A program made the position numbers and the translations under genes. From Deltaproteobacteria bacterium (GTDB taxonomy: Bacteria; Desulfobacterota; Binatia; Binatales; Binataceae), in NCBI GenBank assembly GCA_019237115.1, contig JAFAHS010000062.1:1-64000 (forward strand): DNA of 64,000 bases, read 5' to 3'. A model generated the notes under the pieces. That model was not told the DNA's origin. It made no database searches and saw nothing but the letters and a program-made list of their open reading frames with translations. Below are positions 26,998 through 35,208 of the stretch, piece after piece. Position 1 is the stretch's first letter. Every line of letters begins with the position of its first letter.

Positions 26998-27420
26998 TTA
27001 CTTCTCCTGCGCTTTCTGCGGTGCGGATCGCGGGGCGACGCCGCCCTTGTGCGTCTTCCAGTCGGAGATCGCGGCCTTGATCGCGTCCTCGGCAAGAACC
27101 GAGCAATGGATCTTTACCGGCGGCAGGTTAAGTTCCTTCACGATGACCGTGTTCTGGATCGTCATCGCCTCGTCGATGTGCTTGCCCTTGACCAGCTCGG
27201 TCACGTAACTCGAGCTCGCGATCGCGCTGCCGCAGCCGAAGGTCTTGAAGCGGGCATCTTCGATGACCCCCGCGTCACTGATCTTGAGCTGCAGCTTCAT
27301 CACGTCGCCGCATTCGGGCGCGCCGACTACGCCGGTTCCCACGCTCGCATCGTCCTTGGCAAAACTTCCGACATTGCGGGGATGGTTGTAATGGTCGAGA
27401 ACCTTATCCGAATAGGACAT
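26998..27420 (-). CDS. iscU: Fe-S scaffold protein IscU
   Basis: 140 residues. Scaffold cysteines are in PECGDVMKL (C37), FGCGSAIASSS (about C63) and the HCSVLAEDA segment (about C106), with the LPPVK motif recognised by HscA just before. It accepts sulfur from IscS. The tail (GGVAPRSAPQKAQEK) is a short extension. It lies 24 bases after iscS. Confidence 0.96.
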   Translation of the reverse strand: MSYSDKVLDHYNHPRNVGSFAKDDASVGTGVVGAPECGDVMKLQLKISDAGVIEDARFKTFGCGSAIASSSYVTELVKGKHIDEAMTIQNTVIVKELNLPPVKIHCSVLAEDAIKAAISDWKTHKGGVAPRSAPQKAQEK

Positions 27421-27444
27421 GGGCGCCTCCGCTCAATTGTCTGG

Positions 27445-28662
27445 TCACGCTTTCCACTGGACCGATTTCAGGTCGATCCCTTCCCTGGCCATCTCATACA
27501 GCGGCGACATCTCGCGCAGCCGCTTCACTTCCCTGGTCACCCGCTCCGCCACGTAGTCGACTTCCTCACCGGTGTTGAACCGGCCCAGCCCGAACCGGAT
27601 CGAGCTGTGCGCCAGCTCTTCGTCGGTCCCGAGCGCGCGAATCACGTAGGAGGGTTCCAACGTCGCCGAGGTGCAGGCAGAACCCGAACTGACCGCCACA
27701 TCGTTGATCCCCATCAGCAGCGACTCGCCTTCGACATACGCAAAGCTCACGTTCAGGTTACCGGGCAGGCGCTCGGTCGGATGCCCGTTCAAATAGATCT
27801 CGTCGAGCCGCTCGAACAATTGGGCCTGCAACTGGTTGCGCAGGTCGGTCAGATAGCGGGCTTCACCCGCCAACTCGTGGTTGGCGATCTCGCACGCGGC
27901 GCCAAAGCCGACGATTCCGGTGACGTTGAGAGTCCCCGACCGCATGCCGCGCTCGTGACCGCCGCCGTCGATGATCGGGGTCAGCCGCACGCGCGGTCCC
28001 TTGGAGCGCACGTAAAGCGCGCCGACTCCCTTGGGACCATAGATTTTGTGACCACTCATCGAGAGCAGATCGATTCCGTCCTTGTCCACGTCCACCGGAA
28101 TCTTGCCGACGGCCTGGACCGCATCGCAGTGGAAGACGATCTCCCTCTCCTTGGCGATCTTGCCGATCTCGCGAATCGGATGAATCGTGCCGATCTCGTT
28201 ATTTGCGTACATGATCGTGATCAGCACGGTCTGGTCCGTGATGGCCCTGCGCACCGCGTCCGGATCGACCATCCCGTACTTGTCCACCGGCAGGTACGTC
28301 ACCGTGGCCTTGCCCAGTCGTTCCAGCGCGCGGCACGAATCGAGCACCGCCTTGTGCTCGGTGACGCAGGTGATGACGTGGTTGCCCTTGTCCTTGTAGA
28401 ACTCGACCACGCCCTTGATTGCCAGGTTGTCGGATTCGGTCGCGCCGCTGGTGAAGATGATCTCTTTGGACTTGGCGTTGATGATCGCGGCGATTTGATC
28501 GCGAGCCTTGCCGACCGCCTCTTCGGCTTCCCAGCCGAAGCTATGATTGCGGCTGGCGGCGTTGCCAAATTTGCTAGTGAAATAAGGCAACATCGCGTCG
28601 AGCACGCGTGGGTCGCACGGCGTGGTCGCGTGATTGTCCATGTAAACCGGCGTCTTAAGCAT
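27445..28662 (-). CDS. iscS: Cysteine desulfurase IscS
   Basis: PLP enzyme of 405 residues supplying sulfur from cysteine to IscU. Features: [14 protein letters not shown] at the start, [14 protein letters not shown], the PLP Lys in [11 protein letters not shown], and the active Cys in [16 protein letters not shown], followed by the long mobile loop of group I desulfurases. It is the first gene of the isc operon. No iscR precedes it, and no ferredoxin gene is in the cluster. A strong promoter and IscR-type operator lie upstream. Confidence 0.97.
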   Translation of the reverse strand: MLKTPVYMDNHATTPCDPRVLDAMLPYFTSKFGNAASRNHSFGWEAEEAVGKARDQIAAIINAKSKEIIFTSGATESDNLAIKGVVEFYKDKGNHVITCVTEHKAVLDSCRALERLGKATVTYLPVDKYGMVDPDAVRRAITDQTVLITIMYANNEIGTIHPIREIGKIAKEREIVFHCDAVQAVGKIPVDVDKDGIDLLSMSGHKIYGPKGVGALYVRSKGPRVRLTPIIDGGGHERGMRSGTLNVTGIVGFGAACEIANHELAGEARYLTDLRNQLQAQLFERLDEIYLNGHPTERLPGNLNVSFAYVEGESLLMGINDVAVSSGSACTSATLEPSYVIRALGTDEELAHSSIRFGLGRFNTGEEVDYVAERVTREVKRLREMSPLYEMAREGIDLKSVQWKA

Positions 28663-28719
28663 CGTGATTTTCCGCTCGCTGGTCAGGCATCAATTCCACC
28701 CGGAAAACCGGGAAATATT

Positions 28720-28765
28720 AGTGGACTCCTACAGTCCAGTATAGACATCCTCGTCCATCTGTCAA
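28720..28765 (-). promoter_or_regulatory. isc promoter with overlapping IscR-type operator
   Basis: On the minus strand TTGACA (28765-28760) and TATACT (28743-28738) are 16 bases apart, a near-consensus sigma70 promoter. Overlapping the -10 is an inverted repeat, TGGACT (28722-28727), five bases, AGTCCA (28733-28738), flanked by an AT-rich left arm and GTAT on the right. This fits the Rrf2/IscR type 1 pattern (ATA...GACT...AGTC...TAT). A matching half-site ATACTGGACC lies at 28775-28784. Repression by a holo-IscR-like protein is the likely logic. Confidence 0.7.
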
Positions 28766-28859
28766 CGAGCCGGAATACTGGACCTACAAAGGCAACTAAA
28801 AGGATTTCCCCTTAATTGTCAAGGCTAATTCGGGCGACTTACCGGGTGGTCAGGGACTG

Positions 28860-29354
28860 CTACGAGCGCTTCGGTCGAAGCTCCAGGCGTCGCTCTTCAC
28901 GCCAATCGGCGAAGCCCAGCCGGTGCCACGCCGTCGCACCAAGCCAGTTGCGATGGAGCACGCTCAGCGTGACGACCGTCACGTTCTGCGCTCGAAACCA
29001 TTGGTAGGCATCCCCGAGCATCAGTTTCATTAGCCCTTTTCCTCGCCACGCGTCCTCGAGAAAAGCCTGGCTGATGTAGCCGCTGAGCGCAGGGACACCG
29101 CCTTCGCGCCGACGATAGAGCCGGACCCACAGATGCCCAACCAGCAGTCCCTTGCCGCTGTCGGCGACCCAAACCGCATGGTGGTCGCGGCTTAGCACCA
29201 CGCGCAGCCAGCTGGGAGCATCGCGAATCTCGTCCCAATCGTAGCGGGCACGTTCGTCGAGCGCTTCTTCATAGGCTGCGAGTGCCGCAACCAGACGCGC
29301 CATCTCTGGTATGTCGCTTAGCCGGGCCGGTCGAATCTCGATGTCGGGCACCAT
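28860..29354 (-). CDS. GNAT-family N-acetyltransferase
   Basis: 164 residues. IEIRPARLSDIPEMARLVAAL at the start, the acetyl-CoA loop region YISQAFLEDAWRGKGLMKLMLGDAYQWFRA (R-G-K-G pattern), and a terminal WLGATAWHRLGFADWR. The substrate is unknown. It is the last gene of the run HAD-TetR-permease-GNAT on this strand. Confidence 0.88.
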   Translation of the reverse strand: MVPDIEIRPARLSDIPEMARLVAALAAYEEALDERARYDWDEIRDAPSWLRVVLSRDHHAVWVADSGKGLLVGHLWVRLYRRREGGVPALSGYISQAFLEDAWRGKGLMKLMLGDAYQWFRAQNVTVVTLSVLHRNWLGATAWHRLGFADWREERRLELRPKRS

Positions 29355-29397
29355 GGCCCGATCTCATCACAAAGCGGGCGCGCGGCAAATCCTGCGA

Positions 29398-30540
29398 TCA
29401 CCCGATCGCGCGCAATTCATCGACCACCTTGCGCCGCATCGCGAGCGTGGCGGGCACCAGGCCGCTCGAAATTCCGATAAGGGTGGACAGCGCGATCGCG
29501 GCGACCGGCACACTGGCCGGCATGGTCACCGTCCCGAGGCTGCCAAACAAATCTCCGCTGAGCGGCAGCAGGTGCAGGACGATCCATGCCACTCCCGCGC
29601 CGATCGCGCCCCCGATTACGCCGGTGAGCGCGCCTTCGGCGCCCACCAGCGCTACGACCCGGGGCGCGGTGAACCCAATCGATCGCATCACCGCAAATTC
29701 AACCCGGCGCTCCCGTACCGACATCGCGGCGGTGTTGGCCGCGACCAGGCTGATACTGAGCAAGACAATCACCGAAAGAACCTCCGCCAGTCGAATTATC
29801 GTGCGCAGCGACTCGATAAACCCGGCCTGGAAACTCTGCTCCGATTCGGTGGTGGTGGGATCGCTGGAATTGGCAAACTGGCTGTCCACTGCCTGGATGA
29901 CCTGGGGTATGGATTCCAGCCGGTCCACCCGAATCCAGATGAAATCGGCTCTCCCGGTCTGCCCGATGGCCTGCTGCAGATAGTCGCGGCGAAAGATCAG
30001 CATCGTTGGCATGGTGCCCTTGCCCAGCGTGCCGACGATTCTTAGCTGCAGGTTCCGGCCATAAACTGAATCGTGCAGCATGATCTGCTGGCCCAAGCGG
30101 AACCCGAAGCGTTGCATGGTGGAGAGCCCGACCAGCGCGGCCGTACGCTCGTGCTGAAATGCATCGACGCTTTCCCGCGACACGCGCCAATCCGGCCACA
30201 CCGTCTCGGTCTGGTTGGGTTCGGTCGCGAGGTTGGGAAACTGATCCGAGGGGAGATGATAAATGCCGCCGAACCAGTTCCACAGGTCCACGCCAACTAC
30301 GTGCGGAATCGCCGCAATTCGCCGGCCGTATGCCTCCGGCAGCGAGTAGCCGAGACCGGCTTTCCCATGACACACCAGGCGCGGGTTGGTGGCGCTCGCG
30401 GCAAGCACCCGATCGACGAAACTCGGCAAGGCGAACAACGCCGCGAAGATGAACATCGAAACTGCGATCGACAGGATGGTGAGCAGGCTGCGCCGCCGAT
30501 TGCGAATGAGATTGCGATAGACCACACGAAAGAACTTCAT
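29398..30540 (-). CDS. FtsX/MacB-type ABC transporter permease without an adjacent ATPase
   Basis: 380 residues. An N-terminal membrane helix (about 18-40, after VVYRNLIRNRRRSLLTILSIAVSMF), a periplasmic MacB-like domain (about 45-245), then three helices (about 255-375) in the FtsX arrangement. Such permeases need an LolD/MacB-type ATPase, which is not encoded nearby. The ATG overlaps the stop of the TetR gene by four bases (ATGA), so expression is coupled to the regulator. It may work in lipoprotein or lipid transfer or in efflux; this is not resolved. Confidence 0.9.
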   Translation of the reverse strand: MKFFRVVYRNLIRNRRRSLLTILSIAVSMFIFAALFALPSFVDRVLAASATNPRLVCHGKAGLGYSLPEAYGRRIAAIPHVVGVDLWNWFGGIYHLPSDQFPNLATEPNQTETVWPDWRVSRESVDAFQHERTAALVGLSTMQRFGFRLGQQIMLHDSVYGRNLQLRIVGTLGKGTMPTMLIFRRDYLQQAIGQTGRADFIWIRVDRLESIPQVIQAVDSQFANSSDPTTTESEQSFQAGFIESLRTIIRLAEVLSVIVLLSISLVAANTAAMSVRERRVEFAVMRSIGFTAPRVVALVGAEGALTGVIGGAIGAGVAWIVLHLLPLSGDLFGSLGTVTMPASVPVAAIALSTLIGISSGLVPATLAMRRKVVDELRAIG

Positions 30541-31220
30541 CGGGTCCTGTCCGGGCGCAAGGGCGCGGTCTTGCGGAGAACCCGCGCCAGCATCCCCGGA
30601 TCCTTTCCCAGAGCGTGGATAAATTCTTTAAGCAGTTCGATCACGGCTACCCGCGTCGCCTCATACTCTCCTCGGTCCGAGGCAATGCCCGTGACCAGCA
30701 GCCCCAGCATCACCGCAACCTCGAACGACTGTGACAGCGCAAACTCTTCGACCGGCAGCGAGGTGAATGAACTTCCGAATTCCAGCAGCTTCTGACCGAA
30801 ACGGGTAGCGACCGTACCGACCGCGTTTGCCAGCTGTTGGTCGGCGCGGCTCGCCACCAGCATCTCAAGCCATGCGATTCCGAATCGACCTCCAAATGCC
30901 TGCCACGAAAGGTCCACCGCAGCCTCGTTCTCGTCCCGCTCGGGCGCGCGTGCGGCGAAGGCGCGGTTGAATTCCTTGATACCGCACTCGAAAAGATAGT
31001 CGACCGCCGCCAGCAGCAGGGTATCCCGGTCGACGAAGTGGTGAAGCTGCGCGCCGCGGGTCAGACCCGCGCGGGAAACAATTTCGGTGGTGGTGGTCCG
31101 CGCGTAACCGCGCGCGACGATGCAATCGATAGTCGCCTCGAGCAGCCGGCGTTTGGTCTCGGCGCTCCGCTCGGCCTGGCTGCGACGTTTGCGCGGAAGG
31201 GCGGCGCGACGTGTAGTCAT
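30537..31220 (-). CDS. TetR/AcrR-family transcriptional regulator
   Basis: 227 residues from the ATG at 31220 (MTTRRAALPRK). HTH domain about 20-65: TKRRLLEATIDCIVARGYARTTTTEIVSRAGLTRGAQLHHFVDRDTLL-type sequence with the standard TetR turn. The C-terminal ligand domain is unspecific. A start 18 bases upstream (31238) is possible but would sit inside a large palindrome, so the shorter form is preferred. The palindrome just ahead and coupling to the permease suggest autoregulation of the permease operon. Confidence 0.92.
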   Translation of the reverse strand: MTTRRAALPRKRRSQAERSAETKRRLLEATIDCIVARGYARTTTTEIVSRAGLTRGAQLHHFVDRDTLLLAAVDYLFECGIKEFNRAFAARAPERDENEAAVDLSWQAFGGRFGIAWLEMLVASRADQQLANAVGTVATRFGQKLLEFGSSFTSLPVEEFALSQSFEVAVMLGLLVTGIASDRGEYEATRVAVIELLKEFIHALGKDPGMLARVLRKTAPLRPDRTR

Positions 31221-31226
31221 TGGGCT

Positions 31227-31256
31227 ATTTACATACATGCACGCATGAATGTAAAT
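31227..31256. promoter_or_regulatory. 30-bp palindrome, probable TetR operator
   Basis: ATTTACAT (31227-31234) and ATGTAAAT (31249-31256) form the outer arms and CATGC (31236-31240) and GCATG (31243-31247) the inner arms. Only one base pair between them and the central AC break the symmetry. It is wedged in the 39 bases between the HAD gene's stop and the TetR start, which suits autorepression. Confidence 0.7.
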
Positions 31257-31259
31257 GAC

Positions 31260-31907
31260 CTAGTCGTACAATGACTCCACCAGCGCCGGGAGCGCCCTTA
31301 CGTCCTCCAGCACCGCCATCGCGCCGTCGAACTGAGAACCCCTGGTAAAGCGATTGGGCACCACCACGCATCGCAGCCCGGCGGCGAGCGCCGATTGAAG
31401 CCCGCGTGCGGAATCTTCGACCACAAGACACCGTTGGGCCGCCACCGACAGGCGATCAAGGGCGGTCAGGTATGGTTCCGGGTGCGGTTTGGAGCGGGCG
31501 TAGTCCTCGCGCGCGAGAATCAGATCGAAATACTCGCGCACTCCGCTTCCGCGATGCGCGAGATCGAAGTGCTTGCGGAGCGAGGTCGTCACGATGGCCA
31601 TGCGAGCCCGGCCTTTGAGACGCGCCAGAGTCTCGATGACCCCGTCCATCGCCACGCAACCTGCGCTCAGCATTGCCGCATAGGCAAGGTCGCGTTCGCC
31701 GCGAAGTCGCAGGATTTGGTCGGCGCTCCATCCCGAGGCTTCCAGCTGGTCAAATGCGCTGCCTCCACTGGTCAGCGCGAACTCGACGTACTGTTCCTGG
31801 GTTAGCTTCACCCCTGCCCCCGCCAGCGTGTCGCGAGTGGCCACGAAGAACATCTCCTCGGTGTCGACCAGAACACCATCGTTGTCCCACAGGATTGCTT
31901 CAATCAT
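31260..31907 (-). CDS. HAD-family hydrolase, beta-phosphoglucomutase/phosphatase type
   Basis: 215 residues. Motif I is WDNDGVLVDTEE (nucleophile and general acid Asp), motif II is in MAIVTTSLRKHF, motif III Lys is in ARSKPHPEPYLTAL and motif IV is CLVVEDSARGLQSALAAG. Cap subdomain lies between about 18 and 85. Likely a small phosphatase or phosphoglycolate phosphatase-like enzyme; substrate unknown. It is upstream of the TetR-permease pair on the same strand. Confidence 0.92.
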   Translation of the reverse strand: MIEAILWDNDGVLVDTEEMFFVATRDTLAGAGVKLTQEQYVEFALTSGGSAFDQLEASGWSADQILRLRGERDLAYAAMLSAGCVAMDGVIETLARLKGRARMAIVTTSLRKHFDLAHRGSGVREYFDLILAREDYARSKPHPEPYLTALDRLSVAAQRCLVVEDSARGLQSALAAGLRCVVVPNRFTRGSQFDGAMAVLEDVRALPALVESLYD

Positions 31908-31997
31908 GGCGACCTGGCCGGGCCGCGAGGATCGCGCCGTCTCTCCTTTCAGTCAGGGCAGCAGTTGGCACGTTTTCTCGGCGCTCGGAGCGAAGGG

Positions 31998-32312
31998 TCA
32001 GAATGGCCCGCGATTGGAGGCATCGAAGCTGATCTCCAACAGCCGGTGTTCGCTGCGAATGGTTTTGAGCGCGCTCTCCCGCGTCATTTCGAACTCGCGT
32101 TCCAGCCACGGCGCGAGTCGGCACATGATGACCTCAGCGTCGCTCGTGGGGTCGACGAGTCCGGCGGCTAGGCGGCACCGAAACGCGACTCGCTCGATTC
32201 CATCGCGGCGCTCCAGCGCCAGCGTCAACAAAATCACGTTCGCATCGCGTTGGTCTGGCGCTGCAGTCTTGAGCAAATAGTCGCCGCGGCCGGTCTTGAT
32301 GGATACTGCCAC
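31998..32312 (-). CDS. Hypothetical protein
   Basis: About 104 residues if read from a GTG at 32312 just after the secF stop; a longer frame to 32381 would overlap secF. The sequence alternates strands and helices (IKTGRGDYLLKTA, VILLTLALERRDGIERVAFRCRL, DPTSDAEVIMCRLAPWLEREFEMTRESALKTIRSE) and reads like a folded small protein, but I recognise no family. It follows secF closely and may be co-transcribed. The start is uncertain. Confidence 0.5.
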   Translation of the reverse strand: MAVSIKTGRGDYLLKTAAPDQRDANVILLTLALERRDGIERVAFRCRLAAGLVDPTSDAEVIMCRLAPWLEREFEMTRESALKTIRSEHRLLEISFDASNRGPF

Positions 32313-32329
32313 GGCGGATGATGGGTTGA

Positions 32330-33265
32330 CTATGCGGCGCGCGCCGAGGGGGAACCGCCGCCCTTGCCGCGGCCCTCCCAAAACAGCACGACCGGGCCCG
32401 CGATATAGACCGACGAGTAGGTGCCGGTAATGAATCCTACCAGCAGGGTAAACGCGGATGGCCGCAGGATGGGCCCGCCGAAAGCGAGCAGCGCGATAAG
32501 CACCATGATCGCGGTGCCCGAAGTCAGGATGGTTCGCGACAGCGTCTCATTGATCGCGCGGTTCATGATCGTCGCGATCGGTTCGCGCCGCCGCTTGGCC
32601 GCATCTTCGCGGATTCGATCTGACACGATAATCGTGTCGTGCACGGAATAGCCGATGACCGTGAGCAGCGCAGCCAGGGTCGTCAGATCGAACTGGAGCT
32701 GCGCGATCACCAGCGCCCCGGTGACCACCAGCACATCGTGAATCAACGCGATTACGGCTCCGGTGCCGAAACTCCAGCTCACGTGGCGAAACTGGATCGC
32801 GATGAATATTCCCATGAAGATGGTAGCCGCGATCACGGCGAGAAATCCTTTGCGCCGCAGGTCGCTGCCCACCTTGGCGCCCACGCTCTCCACTCTGACC
32901 ACCTTGGCGCCGTTGGCCCCGAAGCTCTTGGCCAGTTCGGCTTCCAGCGTGGGCCCCAGGCCCGCGATGTTCTTGACCTTCTCGAAACGCAACAGATAGG
33001 AATGGCCGGCGGAACCGAAGTCCTGGACGGTGATTTCACCCAGATCGAGCGGCGCCAGCGAACGCCGAATCGCGTCGGCGTTGGTGGCGTTGGTGAATTG
33101 CACCTGCACCACGCTGCCGCCGATAAAATCGACTCCGTAGTTCAGTCCCTTGAAAATGAGAAGCAGGATCGCCGCGAGGTTGATCGCGGTCGACAGAATC
33201 ACGAAGAAATGACGTTTCCCGACGAAATCGAGATTGATGTCGGGACGAATCAGTTGCAGAGACAT
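32330..33265 (-). CDS. secF: Protein translocase subunit SecF
   Basis: 311 residues, six membrane helices with a periplasmic loop after the first. INLDFVGKRHFFVILS at the start, GLNYGVDFIGGSVVQVQF (the D-F-x-G-G signature of SecD/SecF), AVIALIHDVLVVTGAL, VIGYSVHDTIIVSDRIRE and SRTILTSGTAIMVLIALLAFGG. SecDF uses the proton gradient to pull exported proteins across the membrane. secD is normally adjacent upstream but is not found in this window, so it must lie elsewhere. Confidence 0.96.
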   Translation of the reverse strand: MSLQLIRPDINLDFVGKRHFFVILSTAINLAAILLLIFKGLNYGVDFIGGSVVQVQFTNATNADAIRRSLAPLDLGEITVQDFGSAGHSYLLRFEKVKNIAGLGPTLEAELAKSFGANGAKVVRVESVGAKVGSDLRRKGFLAVIAATIFMGIFIAIQFRHVSWSFGTGAVIALIHDVLVVTGALVIAQLQFDLTTLAALLTVIGYSVHDTIIVSDRIREDAAKRRREPIATIMNRAINETLSRTILTSGTAIMVLIALLAFGGPILRPSAFTLLVGFITGTYSSVYIAGPVVLFWEGRGKGGGSPSARAA

Positions 33266-33303
33266 CGGCCCTGTTTAGCTTTTAGCTTCCGCCGGAACAA
33301 CCT

Positions 33304-33714
33304 TCAGCTCGCCGCGGCGCGCTTGCGGCGCGAGCTGCGGCTCGAGGGCGCCGGCTTGGGCGCAACCGCCGGCGGGGTGGCAACCGGCTTCGCCTTGCTG
33401 CACGCGCCGCACTGGTTGTTCTGATTGTCGGGATCCTCGGTGAGCCCATCGTCGAGCGAATGACACACCTTCAGACAATTACTGCAGATGAAGTAGATGC
33501 CCTCGATGGTCTTGTTGATACGCTCGCGATTGAGAATGCGGCCGCGGAGTTTTTCGATGCGGATGCCGAGCAACTCCGCATACTGGCGTTTTATCTTGCG
33601 TCGTCCCGCCTCGTCCTTGGGAAGATCCGCATCTTCATCGGCTTCGTCCGCCATGTCCCCGAAACTTGCGTAGCGGTCGCGTTTGGAAGTCTTGCTTTTG
33701 CGCGTTCTACCCAT
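33304..33714 (-). CDS. Small cysteine-containing protein with basic tail
   Basis: 136 residues from the ATG at 33714 (MGRTRKSKTSKRDRY). A central helical segment (KRQYAELLGIRIEKLRGRILNRERINKTIEGIYF) precedes a four-Cys zinc-binding region (CSNC at about 84-87, then C and CGAC further on). The C-terminus is Ala/Pro/Lys/Arg-rich. It may bind nucleic acid, but no family is recognised. The in-frame extension upstream to 34062 runs through another gene and is rejected. Confidence 0.65.
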   Translation of the reverse strand: MGRTRKSKTSKRDRYASFGDMADEADEDADLPKDEAGRRKIKRQYAELLGIRIEKLRGRILNRERINKTIEGIYFICSNCLKVCHSLDDGLTEDPDNQNNQCGACSKAKPVATPPAVAPKPAPSSRSSRRKRAAAS

Positions 33715-33731
33715 CGCGTTACTCCGAATGC

Positions 33732-33902
33732 TCAACGCGTTCGGCCCACGTAGCCACAGGCCTTTTCGCACACCAGGTAGAAACCCTTGCGTCCGAAACC
33801 CGCGAACTTGGTTACCTTGCTCTCCGCGCCGCAGCTCGGACACACGTGCTTGTTCTGCAGTTCGCCGCCCTTTTCCGCGGTTTTTGCTTTCTTTTCTGCC
33901 AT
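33732..33902 (-). CDS. Small zinc-ribbon protein
   Basis: 56 residues from the ATG at 33902 (MAEKKAKTAEKGG). CPSC and C-x3-C pairs (about 20-23 and 44-48) enclose ESKVTKFAGFGRKGFYLV. It resembles rubredoxin-like or ribosomal-type zinc ribbons but I cannot assign a name. It lies 17 bases upstream of the next cysteine-containing small gene on this strand. Confidence 0.65.
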   Translation of the reverse strand: MAEKKAKTAEKGGELQNKHVCPSCGAESKVTKFAGFGRKGFYLVCEKACGYVGRTR

Positions 33903-34008
33903 TGTTGTCGATCCTGATCCGTGCCGAATTTGTGCCGATAAAGCGGATTGGCCGGGCATTCGCCATCGGCATGAAATGATTTAACCACTTTTCAGCGAAG
34001 TGCAAAAT

Positions 34009-34034
34009 CGCCCGGCCGTGGTTCGGGCCGGGCG
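34009..34034 (-). terminator. GC-rich hairpin in the leader of the zinc-ribbon genes
   Basis: CGCCCGGCC (34009-34017) and GGCCGGGCG (34026-34034) form a perfect 9-bp stem with an 8-base loop. Read on the minus strand it is followed by ATTTTGC, so it could act as an attenuator or terminator upstream of the zinc-ribbon pair. It lies between divergent genes. Confidence 0.45.
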
Positions 34035-34129
34035 CGGCAAAGAGCCTAGGCGCCACCGTCATCGGCAGTCAATAGGGTGAAGGTGCCGCGTTGCACACGC
34101 CACCACATGCGTCTATCGGTAGATGACCT

Positions 34130-34990
34130 GTGGATTCTCGCTTGAAACCCAACGACGCCGTGATCTTCATCGATCGCAAAGGCCGGCGTTACCTGAAGGT
34201 GCTCAAACCGGGTCTGAAACTGCTGATCCGCGGCGAGCTGATGGCGGATTCGCTGGTCGGAATCGAGGAAGGATCGCGCGTCAAGTTTTCCGGCGGCGAG
34301 ACCTTTCTGGTCCTGAGACCGACTTACGCCGACCTGGTGCCACACCTGCCGCGAACCGCGCAGGTCATCTATCCCAAGGACACGGGTCCGCTGATTGTCT
34401 GGGGCGACGTATTTCCCGGCGCAACGGTGATCGAAGGAGGCGTTGGCGCGGGCGCGCTCACAATAGCGCTGCTTCGCGCGATCGGCCCGCTCGGGCGGCT
34501 CGTCTCCTACGAGATTCGCGACGATTTCGCGGATCTTGCGCAACGCAACGTCGCGACCTTCTTCGGCGCGGCGCCCAACTGGACCCTCAAACGTCGCGAC
34601 CTGTACGAAGGTTTCGATGAGACCGCGGCAGATCGAATGTTCCTGGATTTGCCGGAACCCGGGCGGGCACTTGAGGTGGCGGCGCGCGCACTCCGCCCGG
34701 GCGGGGTGCTGGTCGGTTACGTCCCCACCGCACTGCAATTGAAAGACACCGTCGACGCCCTGCAGGCGAATGCGGACTTCGGACAAATCGAGAGCTTCGA
34801 GACCCTCCTGCGGCACTGGCAGGTCAAGGGACTCAGCGTGCGACCATTGAACCGGATGGTTGCCCACTCGGCATTCATCATCATCGCCCGCCGCCTCGCA
34901 GCTGCACCGCCCCCGGAGGCGCAAGCCGAGTCAACCTCGCCATGGTCCGAACGCGCCGAAGAGTCCGAGGACGAAGATCCAAAGCGGTAG
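34130..34990 (+). CDS. trmI: tRNA (adenine-58-N1)-methyltransferase TrmI
   Basis: 286 residues. An N-terminal beta domain (about 5-75), then the Rossmann methyltransferase domain with the SAM motif VIEGGVGAGALTIALLRAIG (about 101-120), YEIRDDFADLAQRN, and the catalytic motif FLDLPEP. It methylates A58 in the T loop of tRNAs. The start is GTG at 34130. The C-terminal 30 residues are an acidic low-complexity tail. Confidence 0.93.
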   Translation: MDSRLKPNDAVIFIDRKGRRYLKVLKPGLKLLIRGELMADSLVGIEEGSRVKFSGGETFLVLRPTYADLVPHLPRTAQVIYPKDTGPLIVWGDVFPGATVIEGGVGAGALTIALLRAIGPLGRLVSYEIRDDFADLAQRNVATFFGAAPNWTLKRRDLYEGFDETAADRMFLDLPEPGRALEVAARALRPGGVLVGYVPTALQLKDTVDALQANADFGQIESFETLLRHWQVKGLSVRPLNRMVAHSAFIIIARRLAAAPPPEAQAESTSPWSERAEESEDEDPKR

Positions 34991-35208
34991 TCAGGCCAAC
35001 CATTTTCCGCGCGTCGGCGGAAAACTCGGCACCTCAAGGGATGGGGTGCGCATCTGCCCTGCACAGGGGGCTGCAACCCACTGGTATGCGTGACCGATGC
35101 GATTTTCTGGCCTCCAGCTCGCCGCCACCCGCGCCAGGGCGGGTGGCTTCGCCAGCCATTGAGTTGGGCAGGGCCACGCGGGCCGAACGAAGGACCCCGC
35201 TGCGGGTG

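Noticed and set aside
26644..28815. 723-residue open frame on the plus strand across the isc genes
   Set aside because: It is antisense to hscB, iscA, iscU and iscS, all firmly identified; its translation is His/Arg/Gly-rich without domain features, a typical product of high-GC codon bias.
33715..34062. N-terminal extension of the Cys-containing small gene
   Set aside because: The extra residues run out of frame through the neighbouring zinc-ribbon gene; the ATG at 33714 gives a sensible protein.
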